Of a stretch of DNA of 64,000 nt, positions 16,841-24,872 are shown in pieces (positions within the stretch are counted from its first letter, which is position 1; each line of letters begins with the position of its first letter). Source of the stretch: Herbidospora yilanensis (GTDB taxonomy: Bacteria; Actinomycetota; Actinomycetes; Streptosporangiales; Streptosporangiaceae); the NCBI RefSeq assembly GCF_001570565.1, contig NZ_BBXE01000022.1, forward strand, positions 1-64,000, in the 5' to 3' direction. The notes beneath the pieces are model-generated. The model was not told the DNA's origin and did no database searches. It saw only the letters and a list, made by a program, of their open reading frames with translations. Position numbers and translations under genes: made by a program.

Positions 16841-17354
16841 GGTGTTCGCTCTGGACGACGACCTGCCGTCGATCGATCCGACGGCGTGGATCGCGCCGGG
16901 CGCGGTCGTGGCCGGCCGCGTCCGCGTCGGCACGCACGCGAACGTCTGGTACGGCAGCGTGCTACGGGGAGACGACGAGTCCATCGAGGTCGGCGCCCAG
17001 TGCAACGTCCAGGACCTGTGCTGCCTCCACGCCGACCCCGGCTTCCCCGCGGTCCTCGAACCAAGGGTCAGCGTCGGCCACAAGGCGGTGGTCCACGGCG
17101 CATACGTGGAGACGGGCGCCCTGATCGGCATCGGCGCCATCCTCCTGAACGGCGCCTACATCGGCGCGGGCACCTTGGTGGCCGCGGGCGCACTGGTGAC
17201 CCCGGGCAAACGATTCCCCGGCGGCGTGCTGTTGGCGGGCTCACCCGCGAAGATCATCCGAGATCTGGACGAAGACGACGTCGCGACGTTCGCGGAAACC
17301 CCAGACCGCTATATGGAGAAGGCAAGGCGTCACGCCCGAGCCCGCCGCTGGTGA
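16833..17354 (+). CDS. Gamma-carbonic-anhydrase family protein
   Basis: 173 aa left-handed beta-helix built of hexapeptide repeats (VVAGRVRVGTHANVWYGSVLRGDD onward). The metal ligands expected for gamma-CA/YrdA proteins are visible: His in CCLHADPG and the pair in VGHKAVVHG. Such proteins form trimers with Zn or Fe between subunits; many are annotated as carbonic anhydrase or transferase without proof. The start is TTG at 16833, overlapping the upstream stop; GTG at 16842 is an alternative. Confidence 0.88.
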   Translation: MAEVFALDDDLPSIDPTAWIAPGAVVAGRVRVGTHANVWYGSVLRGDDESIEVGAQCNVQDLCCLHADPGFPAVLEPRVSVGHKAVVHGAYVETGALIGIGAILLNGAYIGAGTLVAAGALVTPGKRFPGGVLLAGSPAKIIRDLDEDDVATFAETPDRYMEKARRHARARRW

Positions 17355-17415
17355 CTAACCCGGTGTCCTGATCATCCACGCCCGACTGTCACACATTTGT
17401 CGCTTTGGTACCGAC

Positions 17416-17527
17416 GCGGGCGCGCCCGCGTCCGGACCGAGGAACGCGGGAGAGCGAAGCGAACCGTAGTGACGAGGGAAGACGCGGGCATGAGGGCGCC
17501 CGCGTCCGCCGAGCCCGGAGGGCTCGG
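17416..17527. repeat. Dispersed structured repeat, copy 2
   Basis: Outer stem GCGGGCGC (17416-17423) with GCGCCCGC (17496-17503). Inner stem GCCCGCGTC (17424-17432) with GACGCGGGC (17481-17489). A 48-nt core shares 42 or more identical positions with copy 1 at 3686-3831. It ends in a hairpin CCGAGCCC-GGA-GGGCTCGG (17509-17527), the same GGA loop on a different stem. It occupies most of the 263-bp space between the genes ending at 17354 and starting at 17618. Confidence 0.85.
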
Positions 17528-17617
17528 CCAATAACAGGGTTCGGGTTGCGCCTCGCCGCTGATGGCAGGAAAGTCGTGTCTTGATACGTCTTCCCGCCAT
17601 CTCCCCCAAGGCTCTTC

Positions 17618-18667
17618 ATGACGAACCAGACTGACAGTTTCCCCGACCTCATGAGCGACGACTCGTTCGAAGTCGTCATGCGTGGATACAGCCGCCGTCA
17701 GGTGCATGACTACATGATCCGCACCCGGAACCAGATTCGTGATCTTGAGGAGCGTCTGGCACGTACCATCGACCAAGCCGAGCAGAGCCGGCTGGAGCTC
17801 GCCGAGGCCCGCCGGAAGCTGACCGAGGCTCCGCAGAGCCCCGACGAGCTGGGCGAGCGACTGAGCCAGATTCTCAAGCTGGCCCACGAAGAGGCGCGTG
17901 CGAACAAGGAGGCCTCGGAGAGCGCGGCCTCGCAGATGCGCGACCAGGCGGCGACCGAGGCCGACCGTGTGGTGTCGACGGCGCGGGAGCAGGCCGACTC
18001 GATCAGGTCGGCGGCGCAGGAGGAGGCCGAGCGGCGCATCCACGACGCGACGGCGTCGGCCGAGCGGCTGCTGGCGCAGGCCGGGGCCGAGGCGGAGGAG
18101 AAGGTGGCGACGGCCAACGCCGAGGCCGAGGAGACGTTGCGGGACGCGCGGGCCGAGGCCGACCGGCGGGTGACCGCCGCGACGCTGGAGGCCGAGAAGC
18201 TGGTGGCCGAGGCGAACGCGGTGTCGGAGCAGACCTTGACTTCGGCCAAGCAGCGTGCGGGTTACCTTGACGAGCACACCGGTCGGCGTGTGGTCTATCT
18301 GACCGACACCCACACCGAGGTGATGCGCCGGCTGAACGAGATCGGCGCCGTGCTGGGTGACCTGCTGCACCGGGAGCAGGCCGCCGGTGCGCTGATCGAC
18401 GAGGCGTCGGTGCTGCCGCCGGCTCCGTCGATCGACGAGGAGCTCCCGGTCGAGCGGGTGGAAGAGGACGAGGTTCCGGCGTCGGCCGCGCAGCCGGCAG
18501 CCGCGCCTTCCCCGGCCGCCGCCGGTCCCGCCGTGCTGGCCGATCAGGCCGCCGAGGAGGATGACTCCGAAGACGAGCACGTGATCGTCGATCACGACCC
18601 GGCCGTCGAGGCCGCGCCGGTTGACCTGCGACGCGGGCTGCCTCCGATGGATGCCCGCGGCGCGTGA
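17618..18667 (+). CDS. DivIVA-domain coiled-coil protein
   Basis: 349 aa. The N-terminal DivIVA-like lipid-binding segment (DSFEVVMRGYSRRQVHDYMIR, about residues 15-35) is followed by a long coiled coil (about 38-240) of Ala/Glu-rich heptads (EEAERRIHDATASAERLLAQAG and similar). An acidic, Pro/Ala-rich tail follows from about 262. This is the layout of actinomycete polar-growth scaffold relatives (DivIVA/Scy/FilP group), which organise cell-wall synthesis at poles. ATG at 17618 with a weak AAGG upstream. Exact family member not assigned. Confidence 0.85.
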   Translation: MTNQTDSFPDLMSDDSFEVVMRGYSRRQVHDYMIRTRNQIRDLEERLARTIDQAEQSRLELAEARRKLTEAPQSPDELGERLSQILKLAHEEARANKEASESAASQMRDQAATEADRVVSTAREQADSIRSAAQEEAERRIHDATASAERLLAQAGAEAEEKVATANAEAEETLRDARAEADRRVTAATLEAEKLVAEANAVSEQTLTSAKQRAGYLDEHTGRRVVYLTDTHTEVMRRLNEIGAVLGDLLHREQAAGALIDEASVLPPAPSIDEELPVERVEEDEVPASAAQPAAAPSPAAAGPAVLADQAAEEDDSEDEHVIVDHDPAVEAAPVDLRRGLPPMDARGA

Positions 18668-18675
18668 GCGGTGGA

Positions 18676-18710
18676 GATGGGCCCGCCAATGGGGTGGCGG
18701 CGGGCCCATC
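18676..18710 (+). terminator. Strong hairpin after DivIVA-like gene
   Basis: GATGGGCCCGCC (18676-18687) pairs perfectly with GGCGGGCCCATC (18699-18710), 8 bp after the stop codon. No T-run follows, so it is a factor-assisted terminator or mRNA-end stabiliser. The rest of 18711-18868 holds no gene I can support. Confidence 0.65.
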
Positions 18711-18868
18711 GCCGATCGTGAGCGGGGACGGCTGCCGGTCGTACCCGCTGTTCGACTCCGGCCGGCGTCGTCGGCGGCCGGTGTGGTGCCCCGTGAGAGC
18801 GCCTCTTCGTTGGCTGGCACCAGTGGAAAGCGCCCCCACGGGGGTCTGTGGTTAATTTGTGTACGAGA

Positions 18869-18912
18869 AAGCGGAAGCCTCCGCCCCCGATAGGGTCGGA
18901 GGCTTCCGCGCT
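18869..18912 (-). terminator. Intrinsic terminator of the small gene at 18941-19159
   Basis: GCGGAAGCCTCCG (18871-18883) pairs with CGGAGGCTTCCGC (18897-18909). Read on the minus strand the hairpin is followed by TTTCTCGT, fitting termination of the gene ending at 18941. Confidence 0.75.
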
Positions 18913-18940
18913 TGCGGTGGGAATCTGTCCGACAGACACG

Positions 18941-19159
18941 TCAAGGATCCGCCGTGTTGGCACGTTCCTCCTGATCGCGTAACAACTGGCGTAATCCTTC
19001 CGGCTCGTCCGCGTCGATGGTCATCGCGCAGCCGGCCTCCCGCTGGGCGGAACTGAGGGGATGGTGGCGGGTTGCCCACCACCGTCCCGCATCGCTCCGC
19101 CAGATAGTCCATTCCGGATACTCGCGGGCAATTTCGGCAAGATGCCGGTCAAAGGACAT
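18941..19159 (-). CDS. Small conserved protein downstream of a GntR regulator (72 aa)
   Basis: The product begins MSFDRHLAEIAREYPEWTIWRSDAGRWWATRH and has a Trp-rich N-terminal half followed by an acidic helix (EPEGLRQLLRDQEERA). This pattern recurs in actinomycetes as a short orphan next to UTRA-type GntR genes. ATG at 19159 follows AAAGGTGGG; a longer reading from 19252 was rejected because it lacks a ribosome-binding site. It lies 140 bp downstream of the GntR gene on the same strand and has its own terminator. Function unknown. Confidence 0.75.
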   Translation of the reverse strand: MSFDRHLAEIAREYPEWTIWRSDAGRWWATRHHPLSSAQREAGCAMTIDADEPEGLRQLLRDQEERANTADP

Positions 19160-19236
19160 CTGCCCACCTTTCCCTCGCCGAGCCGCCCCGGGTGTACCCC
19201 GATCTCCTTGACGTCTCCCTATCAAGGTGCGGGACA

Positions 19237-19246
19237 TCTCTAGAGA
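19237..19246. promoter_or_regulatory. Palindrome, possible GntR operator (site 1)
   Basis: TCTCTAGAGA is a perfect 10-bp palindrome between the GntR gene and the small gene at 18941-19159. A near-identical TCTCCAGAGA occurs at 20089-20098 upstream of the GntR gene. The two-site arrangement suggests that the GntR protein controls itself and the small gene. Confidence 0.4.
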
Positions 19247-19299
19247 AGACAAGATCCTGGGAGGACAGGTCCACCTATCGTCCGATTTTTCAACTTGAA

Positions 19300-20052
19300 C
19301 TACGCATCGAAGTCGTACTGGAGTACATACGACGCGGCGTCGAGTGTCATCTCGTTCAGCTCAACCGGTATGCCTCCCGAGGTGTACGCCGTGCGCACGA
19401 CGACGATGATCGGGTTCCCCGGTGGCAGATGCAGGAGCTCGGCCTCCTGCGGCTGGGGCATGCGTGCGCGTAACTCCTCGGTGAAGTGGGCCGGAAGATA
19501 TCCGAGGTCGCCCAGCCGGGCGTAGACGCCGCCGGGACCGGTGTCGGGCAGGGTGATGGCGGTCCCCTCCACCAGGTCGGCGGGGAAGTGGGAGACGGCC
19601 AGTTGCACGGGCCTGCCGTCGACGTTGTAGCGCCGTCGGCGGATCCAGACCTCGTCGACGTCGAGGACGCGCCCGATGTCCTCGCTCGCCGGCAACCGTT
19701 CGATGTGGACCTCGTCGACGGTGTAAGCACGACCCCGGGTGTCGGAATCCCAGATCGCCCGCCCCTGCCCCCACTGTTCACGGGACAGACGGCGTGACCC
19801 ATGTCGCCTGATGGGTCGAAACAGCCTCACGTATACCCCCGAACCTCGCCGCGGAACAGCCAGGCCCTCATTGATGAGTACGGCCAGCGCCTGCCGTGCG
19901 GTGGCGCGGGCGATGCCGTACTCGGTCATGAGGGCGTTTTCGCCCGGTAGCCGCTCCCCATCGCGGAGTTCACCGGACAGGATCTGCGTGCGCAGCCTGT
20001 CGGCGATACGCCGGTAAATGGGGGGCTCGTGATGCACCGGGGACTCGGTCAC
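19300..20052 (-). CDS. GntR/HutC family transcriptional regulator with UTRA domain
   Basis: 250 aa. The N-terminal winged HTH (about residues 10-76: IYRRIADRLRTQILSGELRDGERLPGENALMTEYGIARATARQAL) is followed by a C-terminal UTRA effector domain (about 95-240). The latter includes VWIRRRRYNVDGRPVQLAVSHFP and the terminal IIVVVRTAYTSGGIPVELNEM. ATG start. It is likely an orphan regulator of the small gene downstream; the effector is unknown. The 178 bp upstream (20053-20230) hold no gene, only the palindrome at 20089. Confidence 0.9.
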   Translation of the reverse strand: MTESPVHHEPPIYRRIADRLRTQILSGELRDGERLPGENALMTEYGIARATARQALAVLINEGLAVPRRGSGVYVRLFRPIRRHGSRRLSREQWGQGRAIWDSDTRGRAYTVDEVHIERLPASEDIGRVLDVDEVWIRRRRYNVDGRPVQLAVSHFPADLVEGTAITLPDTGPGGVYARLGDLGYLPAHFTEELRARMPQPQEAELLHLPPGNPIIVVVRTAYTSGGIPVELNEMTLDAASYVLQYDFDA

Positions 20053-20088
20053 GTTTGATCACCCTCTGTCACCAACGGGGGGTTAGCG

Positions 20089-20098
20089 TCTCCAGAGA
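20089..20098. promoter_or_regulatory. Palindrome, possible GntR operator (site 2)
   Basis: TCTCCAGAGA lies 37 bp upstream of the GntR start and differs by one base from the palindrome at 19237-19246. Confidence 0.4.
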
Positions 20099-20230
20099 AC
20101 TTGCCCCGTCTTGTCCACGATCGCACAGAGAGAATGGTTGGTCCCGAGCCTAATTTGAGCGGATCGTGCCCCTGTGGCGATCTTCAGCGGTTAGTGCAGC
20201 CCATTACCCTGGAACGGTCCTAGCCGCTAT

Positions 20231-20755
20231 TCACCCGGCCCACCAACGCTGCGTCATGACCGCAGCCAGGACCGCACCTGTCGTGTTCAGCAGGATGTCA
20301 TCGACTGACGACACACGGTGGAGCTCCAGGCCGTATTGAAGTAACTCGACGGTAAGAGATCCGGCCGCCGCGACGGCCGCGACGATCTTCAAACGAGCCA
20401 ACTTTTGAGACCTGAGGGGCAAAAGCGCGCCCAGTGCGGCGAACACCAGCAGGTTGCCTCCGACCTGCACGAACGCCGTCCCGGCCGGTCCCGTCACAAC
20501 CTGTGCAAGATCGTGAAACGGGACCAGACCGACCGCCCGGTCAGGAGCCGACGGGTCACCGGGAGTGAGGATCATCCAGAGCCAGGGCGCCGTGCCGATC
20601 ACGATGAAGACGTCCGCGTACGCCGTCCGCGCAGGTTCCGGGTGGTTGGAACGCTCCCGGAGCCGAGTGAGCAGGTGGGCGACACCCCATCCGGCGGGAA
20701 TGGTCAAGAGGGTGGCGATGACGACATGTCCCCATAGATCCCACGCCAGCAACAT
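20231..20755 (-). CDS. VanZ family membrane protein
   Basis: 174 aa with four to five transmembrane helices. The VanZ-like pattern is seen in VGLVPFHDL, the glycine-rich VQVGGNLLVFAALGALLPL, ELLQYGLELHRVSSVDDILLNTTGAVLAAV (a classic VanZ C-terminal motif with the conserved R-X-X-X-X-D-D-X-X-X-N). Function is not settled for most members; VanZ itself raises teicoplanin resistance. ATG at 20755 is chosen because AAAAAGGA lies 7 nt upstream; ATG at 20779 is an alternative. Confidence 0.85.
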   Translation of the reverse strand: MLLAWDLWGHVVIATLLTIPAGWGVAHLLTRLRERSNHPEPARTAYADVFIVIGTAPWLWMILTPGDPSAPDRAVGLVPFHDLAQVVTGPAGTAFVQVGGNLLVFAALGALLPLRSQKLARLKIVAAVAAAGSLTVELLQYGLELHRVSSVDDILLNTTGAVLAAVMTQRWWAG

Positions 20756-20940
20756 GACTGTGTCCTTTTTGGCATCCATCGGGCCCGTTGTTCCGGACAC
20801 CCCATGGCATTTGCGGTCAGGTCTAAATGCGACAAAGAACTTAGCCGTAAACGGTCACCAGAAGGTGGCCCATTGGGAAGCCGACCCTTGGTGACGCATT
20901 GGGCTGCCGAGTCAGGATATTTCTGGAGATGATGTCTGGC

Positions 20941-22158
20941 ATGAGCATCACCCGCGCCGGCTGTGCCGCGCTCGACTCCGCCGACCCCCTTCGCGGTTTC
21001 CGTGCGGAGTTCGTCCTGCCGGAGAACGTGGTCTACATGCTCGGCAACTCGCTCGGCGCGTTGCCGCGGCGCACGATCGAGGCCGTCTCCCACACGGTCA
21101 CCACCGAATGGGGTCGTGACCTGGGGCAGAGCTGGAACACCGCCGGATGGTGGGACCTGCCCGAGGTGATCGGCGACCGGATCGGGAACCTGATCGGCGC
21201 CGGGCCCGGCACGGTGCTCACCGGAGAGTCGACCTCCGTCTCGATCTTCAAAGTGATGTCGGCGGCCGTCCGGCTGCGTCCGGGCCGCCGCACTGTCGTC
21301 GTCGAGTCGGAGGGCTTTCCGACCGATCGGTACGCCGTCCAGGGGCTCGCGGCGGGCTTCGACCTGAACGTGCGAGATTTCGGTCCCGACGATTCGCTCG
21401 CCGACCGCCTCGACGACGACGTGGCCGTGGTGCTGCTGTCCCACGTCGACTACCGGACCGGCGCGCTGCGCGACCTGGCCGCCGACACCGCGTCGGCGCA
21501 CGCCGCCGGGGCGCTGGTGATCTGGGACCTCTGCCACAGCGCCGGGGCGCTGCCCGTGGAGGTGGGCGCGGCCGACTTCGCGGTCGGGTGCACGTACAAA
21601 TATCTGAACGGCGGGCCCGGAGCGCCGGCCTATCTCTACTGCGCGCCCGCGCACCTGGCGGAGGCCGAGCCGGTGCTGCGCGGCTGGCACGGGCACGCCG
21701 CGCCCTTCGCCTTCGAGGCCGACTACCGGCCCGCCGACGGCGTTCGCCGCTTCGGCGCCGGCACCCCGCCGATCCTGTCGATGAGCGCGCTCGGCGCCTC
21801 GCTGGAACTGTGGGAGAAGGTCGACATCAGGTCGGTGCGGGCCAAGAGCGTGGCGCTGACCGAACTGTTCATCGCGTTGACCGAGCCGCTCGGGCTCGAC
21901 CTGGCCACCCCGCGCGACCCGGTCGCCCGCGGCAGCCAGATCAGCTTCCGGCACGAGCACGGCTACCCGATCATGCGGGCTCTGCTCGACCACGGGGTGC
22001 ACGGCGACTTCCGCGCCCCCGACATCATGCGGTTCGGGTTCACCCCGCTCTACCTGCGCTACGTCGACGTGTACGACGCCGCCGACACCCTCGCCGAGAT
22101 CATCGGCAAGGGCATCTGGCGGGACGAGCGTTATCAGCGCCGGGTGACGGTCACCTAA
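20941..22158 (+). CDS. kynU: Kynureninase
   Basis: PLP enzyme that cleaves kynurenine or 3-hydroxykynurenine to (3-hydroxy)anthranilate and alanine in tryptophan catabolism. The 405-aa product begins MSITRAGCAALDSADPLRGFR and has LGNSLGALPR, the PLP phosphate site GESTSVSIFK, WDLCHSAGALP and the cofactor lysine Lys220 in CTYKYLNGGPGAPAYLY. ATG at 20941 fits the family N-terminus; ATGs at 20929 and 20932 are closer to GGAG at 20925. No other kynurenine genes (kynA, kynB) are in the window, so its partners lie elsewhere. Converges with the next gene, overlapping by 4 bp. Confidence 0.93.
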   Translation: MSITRAGCAALDSADPLRGFRAEFVLPENVVYMLGNSLGALPRRTIEAVSHTVTTEWGRDLGQSWNTAGWWDLPEVIGDRIGNLIGAGPGTVLTGESTSVSIFKVMSAAVRLRPGRRTVVVESEGFPTDRYAVQGLAAGFDLNVRDFGPDDSLADRLDDDVAVVLLSHVDYRTGALRDLAADTASAHAAGALVIWDLCHSAGALPVEVGAADFAVGCTYKYLNGGPGAPAYLYCAPAHLAEAEPVLRGWHGHAAPFAFEADYRPADGVRRFGAGTPPILSMSALGASLELWEKVDIRSVRAKSVALTELFIALTEPLGLDLATPRDPVARGSQISFRHEHGYPIMRALLDHGVHGDFRAPDIMRFGFTPLYLRYVDVYDAADTLAEIIGKGIWRDERYQRRVTVT

Positions 22159-22556
22159 CGCGTCTTGGCCTTGTCGGCGACGATCTCGGCGGCCAAGGCG
22201 ACGCATTCGGCGCAGATCCGGCCGCCCTCGCCGTAGACCATGTGCAGGTGTGGGTTCGGCGGCTTGCGGCAGAACGAGCAGGCCGCCGCGCGCCGCGTCT
22301 TGCGGGCCGAGAACGGGTGGGTGAAGTTGCGGGTGAAGCGCTTACGGGCGGCCTGCTTCGACACGCCGAGGCGGTCGCCGATGGCCGTCCAGGAGGTGCC
22401 CGCGGCGCGGGCGTCGCGGACCGCCAGATCGATCAGGGCGTCGGCGTCGCGGGTCATCTCCTGGCTCAGCTCGTTGGCTGCGGCCAGGGTGTCCAGCGGG
22501 TCAGAGGGGTTGGCCGCGCGTTTGCGTGCGCGGGCGAGTAACTCTGATGGCTCCAT
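22155..22556 (-). CDS. HTH protein with ClpX-type C4 zinc finger
   Basis: 133 aa. The central part (about residues 50-76: TSWTAIGDRLGVSKQAARKRF) is a sigma-70-region-4-like or AsnC-like helix-turn-helix. The C-terminal part (about 91-127) has Cys93, Cys96, Cys115 and Cys118 in CSFCRK and GRICAECV, matching the zinc finger at the N-terminus of ClpX, which binds substrates and adaptors. The two modules on one small protein suggest a DNA-binding regulator that may also dimerise or contact the protease system through the zinc domain. ATG at 22556. Function inferred only. Confidence 0.8.
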   Translation of the reverse strand: MEPSELLARARKRAANPSDPLDTLAAANELSQEMTRDADALIDLAVRDARAAGTSWTAIGDRLGVSKQAARKRFTRNFTHPFSARKTRRAAACSFCRKPPNPHLHMVYGEGGRICAECVALAAEIVADKAKTR

Positions 22557-22583
22557 ATCGACAACATTAGGTTGTCATCTGGG

Positions 22584-22922
22584 TCAGAGCAACTTGCCGA
22601 GCCGTTTCGGCGCGACGAGCCGGTAGCTCTCCTCGACCCAGTCCTGGAGCACGTCGATCTCGGGCAGATCGCCCTCGTAGGGGACGGTCACCCAGCCATG
22701 CCGGCCCAGGCCGTAGCGGCTCGGGATGGCGCCCGGCACGCTCAGCGCGTGTCCGTGGGCGACGACCAGCTTCATGCCGAAGCCCGTGCCCCGATCAGGG
22801 GAACCGAGGAACAGGAAGATCTTCTTGTTCACTTTGACGACGGCGTCGTCGTCCCAGGGGAAGTCCTCGAACGCCTCGGGCAGGGTGAGGGCGTACGCGC
22901 GGAGTTCGGCTCGGATACTCAT
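22584..22922 (-). CDS. MmcQ/YjbR family protein
   Basis: 112 aa. The fold of this family (a CyaY-like DNA-binding domain) is shown by LTLPEAFEDFPWDDDAVVKVNKKIFLFLG near the N-terminus and by GRHGWVTVPYEGDLPEIDVLQDWVEESYRLVAPKR at the C-terminus. Length is normal. ATG start; followed by the zinc-finger gene 27 bp downstream on the same strand. The biochemical role of the family is unclear. Confidence 0.9.
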   Translation of the reverse strand: MSIRAELRAYALTLPEAFEDFPWDDDAVVKVNKKIFLFLGSPDRGTGFGMKLVVAHGHALSVPGAIPSRYGLGRHGWVTVPYEGDLPEIDVLQDWVEESYRLVAPKRLGKLL

Positions 22923-22992
22923 GTGCTACTCACCGGTAACTTGGGCTGCGGGGCTCAGGTCGGGCCCCAGGCTGGGCCTCCAGCATTGCCCC

Positions 22993-23274
22993 ATGAACAA
23001 GCCCGTGCCAAACAAGACCACATCCGCCTATTTCGCGCAGTCCGTCATCTCGTTCGGGCTGGCGCTCGGCGCCCTCACACTGGGGGTCGCCTACCTGCCC
23101 GTCGATCCCTGGATCAGGTCGTTCTTCGCCGTCGGCGTCTTCTATCTGGTGACCGCGTCGTTCACGCTGGCCAAGGTGATCCGCGACCGGCAGGAGGAGT
23201 CGGCCGTGGTGGCCCGGGTCGACCAGGCGAGACTCGACCGGCTCCTCGCTGAGCACGATCCCTATCAGAACTGA
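22993..23274 (+). CDS. YiaA/YiaB-type two-helix membrane protein
   Basis: 93 aa. Two transmembrane helices (about residues 15-35 and 42-62) with a short loop YLPVDPWIRSF, as in the YiaAB two-helix family, are followed by a charged cytoplasmic tail. ATG at 22993. No function is established for the family. Converges with the L,D-transpeptidase gene, the ends being 5 bp apart. Confidence 0.85.
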   Translation: MNKPVPNKTTSAYFAQSVISFGLALGALTLGVAYLPVDPWIRSFFAVGVFYLVTASFTLAKVIRDRQEESAVVARVDQARLDRLLAEHDPYQN

Positions 23275-23279
23275 CCGGC

Positions 23280-24803
23280 TTAGGTGTACTTGCTCTGCGC
23301 GCCACGGACGTAGACCGGTTCGCCGGAGTTGACCATGGCGTAGATGATCTTTGAGGTGTGGATCGGAATCCGGATGCATCCGTGTGAGGCCGGATATTTC
23401 GGTACCTCCGAGGATCCGTGCATGGCGATGCCGCCGTTGAAGTAGATCGAGTTGAACATCGTGCCGAGCGGACTCGTCGTCCAGCCCGGCGCCCGCGTCC
23501 CCGCCCGGAAGTCGCCGGCAGGGGTGCGGGCGAAGCCACAGTGACCGTTGTCGCAGTACGACCGGTTCGCGCCCGTCGAGATGTGGGTCGTCAGATCGGG
23601 CTTGCCGTCCCGCCAGACGGTGAGAAGCTGACGCCGTACGTCGATCTCGACCCGGTCGGTGGCCCTGGGCCGGACCAGCGGCTTGACCCGACGCGGGTGG
23701 CGGAGCGCCCACAAGGTGTCCCGGTCGATGCGGTTGGTCATGCGCAGGCCGTTGACCTTCTGGAAGGCCCAGACGGCGTAACGGGTCGTCTCGCCGTAAC
23801 GGCCGTCGTCGACGCCGGAGTCGAAGCCGAGCTCGCGCAGGCGCTGCTTCATCGCGCGGATCTGGTAGCTCTTGTCGCCGAACTTCATGACCTCGGGACG
23901 GCGGGGCCGTTGACGTTCGTGCCGCTGGTGGCCGACCTGGTGGGCGTGGTGCGTGCCGTTGTGGGCGGCGGGGTGGGCGGCGGCGTGGGCATGGTGCGCG
24001 TTCGGGTGCTCGTGATGCCGACCGTGCGCGTCGTGATGCCGGCCGTGCGTGCTGTGGTGGCGGGTGTCCACCTCATGACGTCTGTCGTCCATGTCGTGGT
24101 GCCGGCCGTGCGCGTCGTGGCGGCCGCCGCGCATGTCATGGTGTCGGCCGTGTGCGTTCGCGCGGTCGCCGTGGACGTCGTGATGTCGCGGATGCCCGTC
24201 ATGGTGTCGGTCGTGCGCGTCCGGGCGGTCGGTGTAGTGGAACCGCATGTGCTGGCGGCCGTCCCGGCCGTCAGGGTGTCTGCGGGGCGTCATCGAGCGC
24301 CGGTGATTCGCCTCGGAGTGGCGGTGGCCGAGGACCGTGCGTGCGTTCGTGGTGTTGTAGGCCGCGCGCTGGACGGTCGTGCCGGTGACCGTGCGCCGGG
24401 CCGTCGTGCTCGGGGCCACACGGCGTTGCGCCCCGCCGTTGGCCGCGCGCCGTTGTGCCGCCGCGGGAGCGGCGTGCTGGTCGGCCGGGTGGGCGACCGC
24501 GCGCCCGGCGGCGGTGTCCCGGGCCGCGTGCCGCTGGAGTGCGGCGTAGGCCGCGCGCTGGTGGGCCGTGCCCATGGCGGCGCGCCGCTGGATGCTGGCG
24601 CGGGTGGCAACCGGGCGCCGGTCCCGTGTGTGGTCACGGTTCACGGTCGGGCGCCCGTGCTGCTTGTTCTCCTGTACGTGCTTGTGGTGCCGGTCTTTCA
24701 CGGCCTGGTTGCCGTGCTTTCTATCCGCCGAGTCGGCGAAGGCCGCCGACCCGGTGATCAGCGCCAGCCCGAATCCGAGGCCGACGACCATATATGTCCG
24801 CAT
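23280..24803 (-). CDS. L,D-transpeptidase with peptidoglycan-binding domain and His-rich linker
   Basis: 507 aa secreted wall enzyme. A signal peptide spans residues 1-23 (AAFADS cleavage). A low-complexity Arg/Ala/His region follows, then about 110 residues (190-300) of HGRHHD-type repeats with more than 50 histidines. After this come a PG_binding_1 domain (about 310-365: YQIRAMKQRLRELGFDSG) and a C-terminal YkuD domain ending in the active-site motif S473-H474-G475-C476 (HGSSEVPKYPASHGCIR). The enzyme would form 3-3 cross-links in peptidoglycan. The His-rich stretch could bind Zn, Ni or Cu. Next to a polysaccharide deacetylase, also an envelope enzyme. Confidence 0.92.
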   Translation of the reverse strand: MRTYMVVGLGFGLALITGSAAFADSADRKHGNQAVKDRHHKHVQENKQHGRPTVNRDHTRDRRPVATRASIQRRAAMGTAHQRAAYAALQRHAARDTAAGRAVAHPADQHAAPAAAQRRAANGGAQRRVAPSTTARRTVTGTTVQRAAYNTTNARTVLGHRHSEANHRRSMTPRRHPDGRDGRQHMRFHYTDRPDAHDRHHDGHPRHHDVHGDRANAHGRHHDMRGGRHDAHGRHHDMDDRRHEVDTRHHSTHGRHHDAHGRHHEHPNAHHAHAAAHPAAHNGTHHAHQVGHQRHERQRPRRPEVMKFGDKSYQIRAMKQRLRELGFDSGVDDGRYGETTRYAVWAFQKVNGLRMTNRIDRDTLWALRHPRRVKPLVRPRATDRVEIDVRRQLLTVWRDGKPDLTTHISTGANRSYCDNGHCGFARTPAGDFRAGTRAPGWTTSPLGTMFNSIYFNGGIAMHGSSEVPKYPASHGCIRIPIHTSKIIYAMVNSGEPVYVRGAQSKYT

Positions 24804-24872
24804 GGGGGCGAAATTCCCACGATGATCCCCGGACAGACCGGACTTAGGCGATCTTGATGGAAAGATGATCTT

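Noticed and set aside
18711-18868. tRNA-like TTCGACTCC segment near 18749
   Set aside because: No acceptor, D-arm or anticodon stem can be formed around it.
23900-24260. Direct repeats in the L,D-transpeptidase gene as a CRISPR or mobile repeat
   Set aside because: They are in-frame codons for HGRHHD-type repeats with no spacers.
24804-24872. Cyclic di-AMP (ydaO-type) riboswitch upstream of the L,D-transpeptidase, since disA is present
   Set aside because: The upstream sequence is short and none of the conserved ydaO segments can be found.
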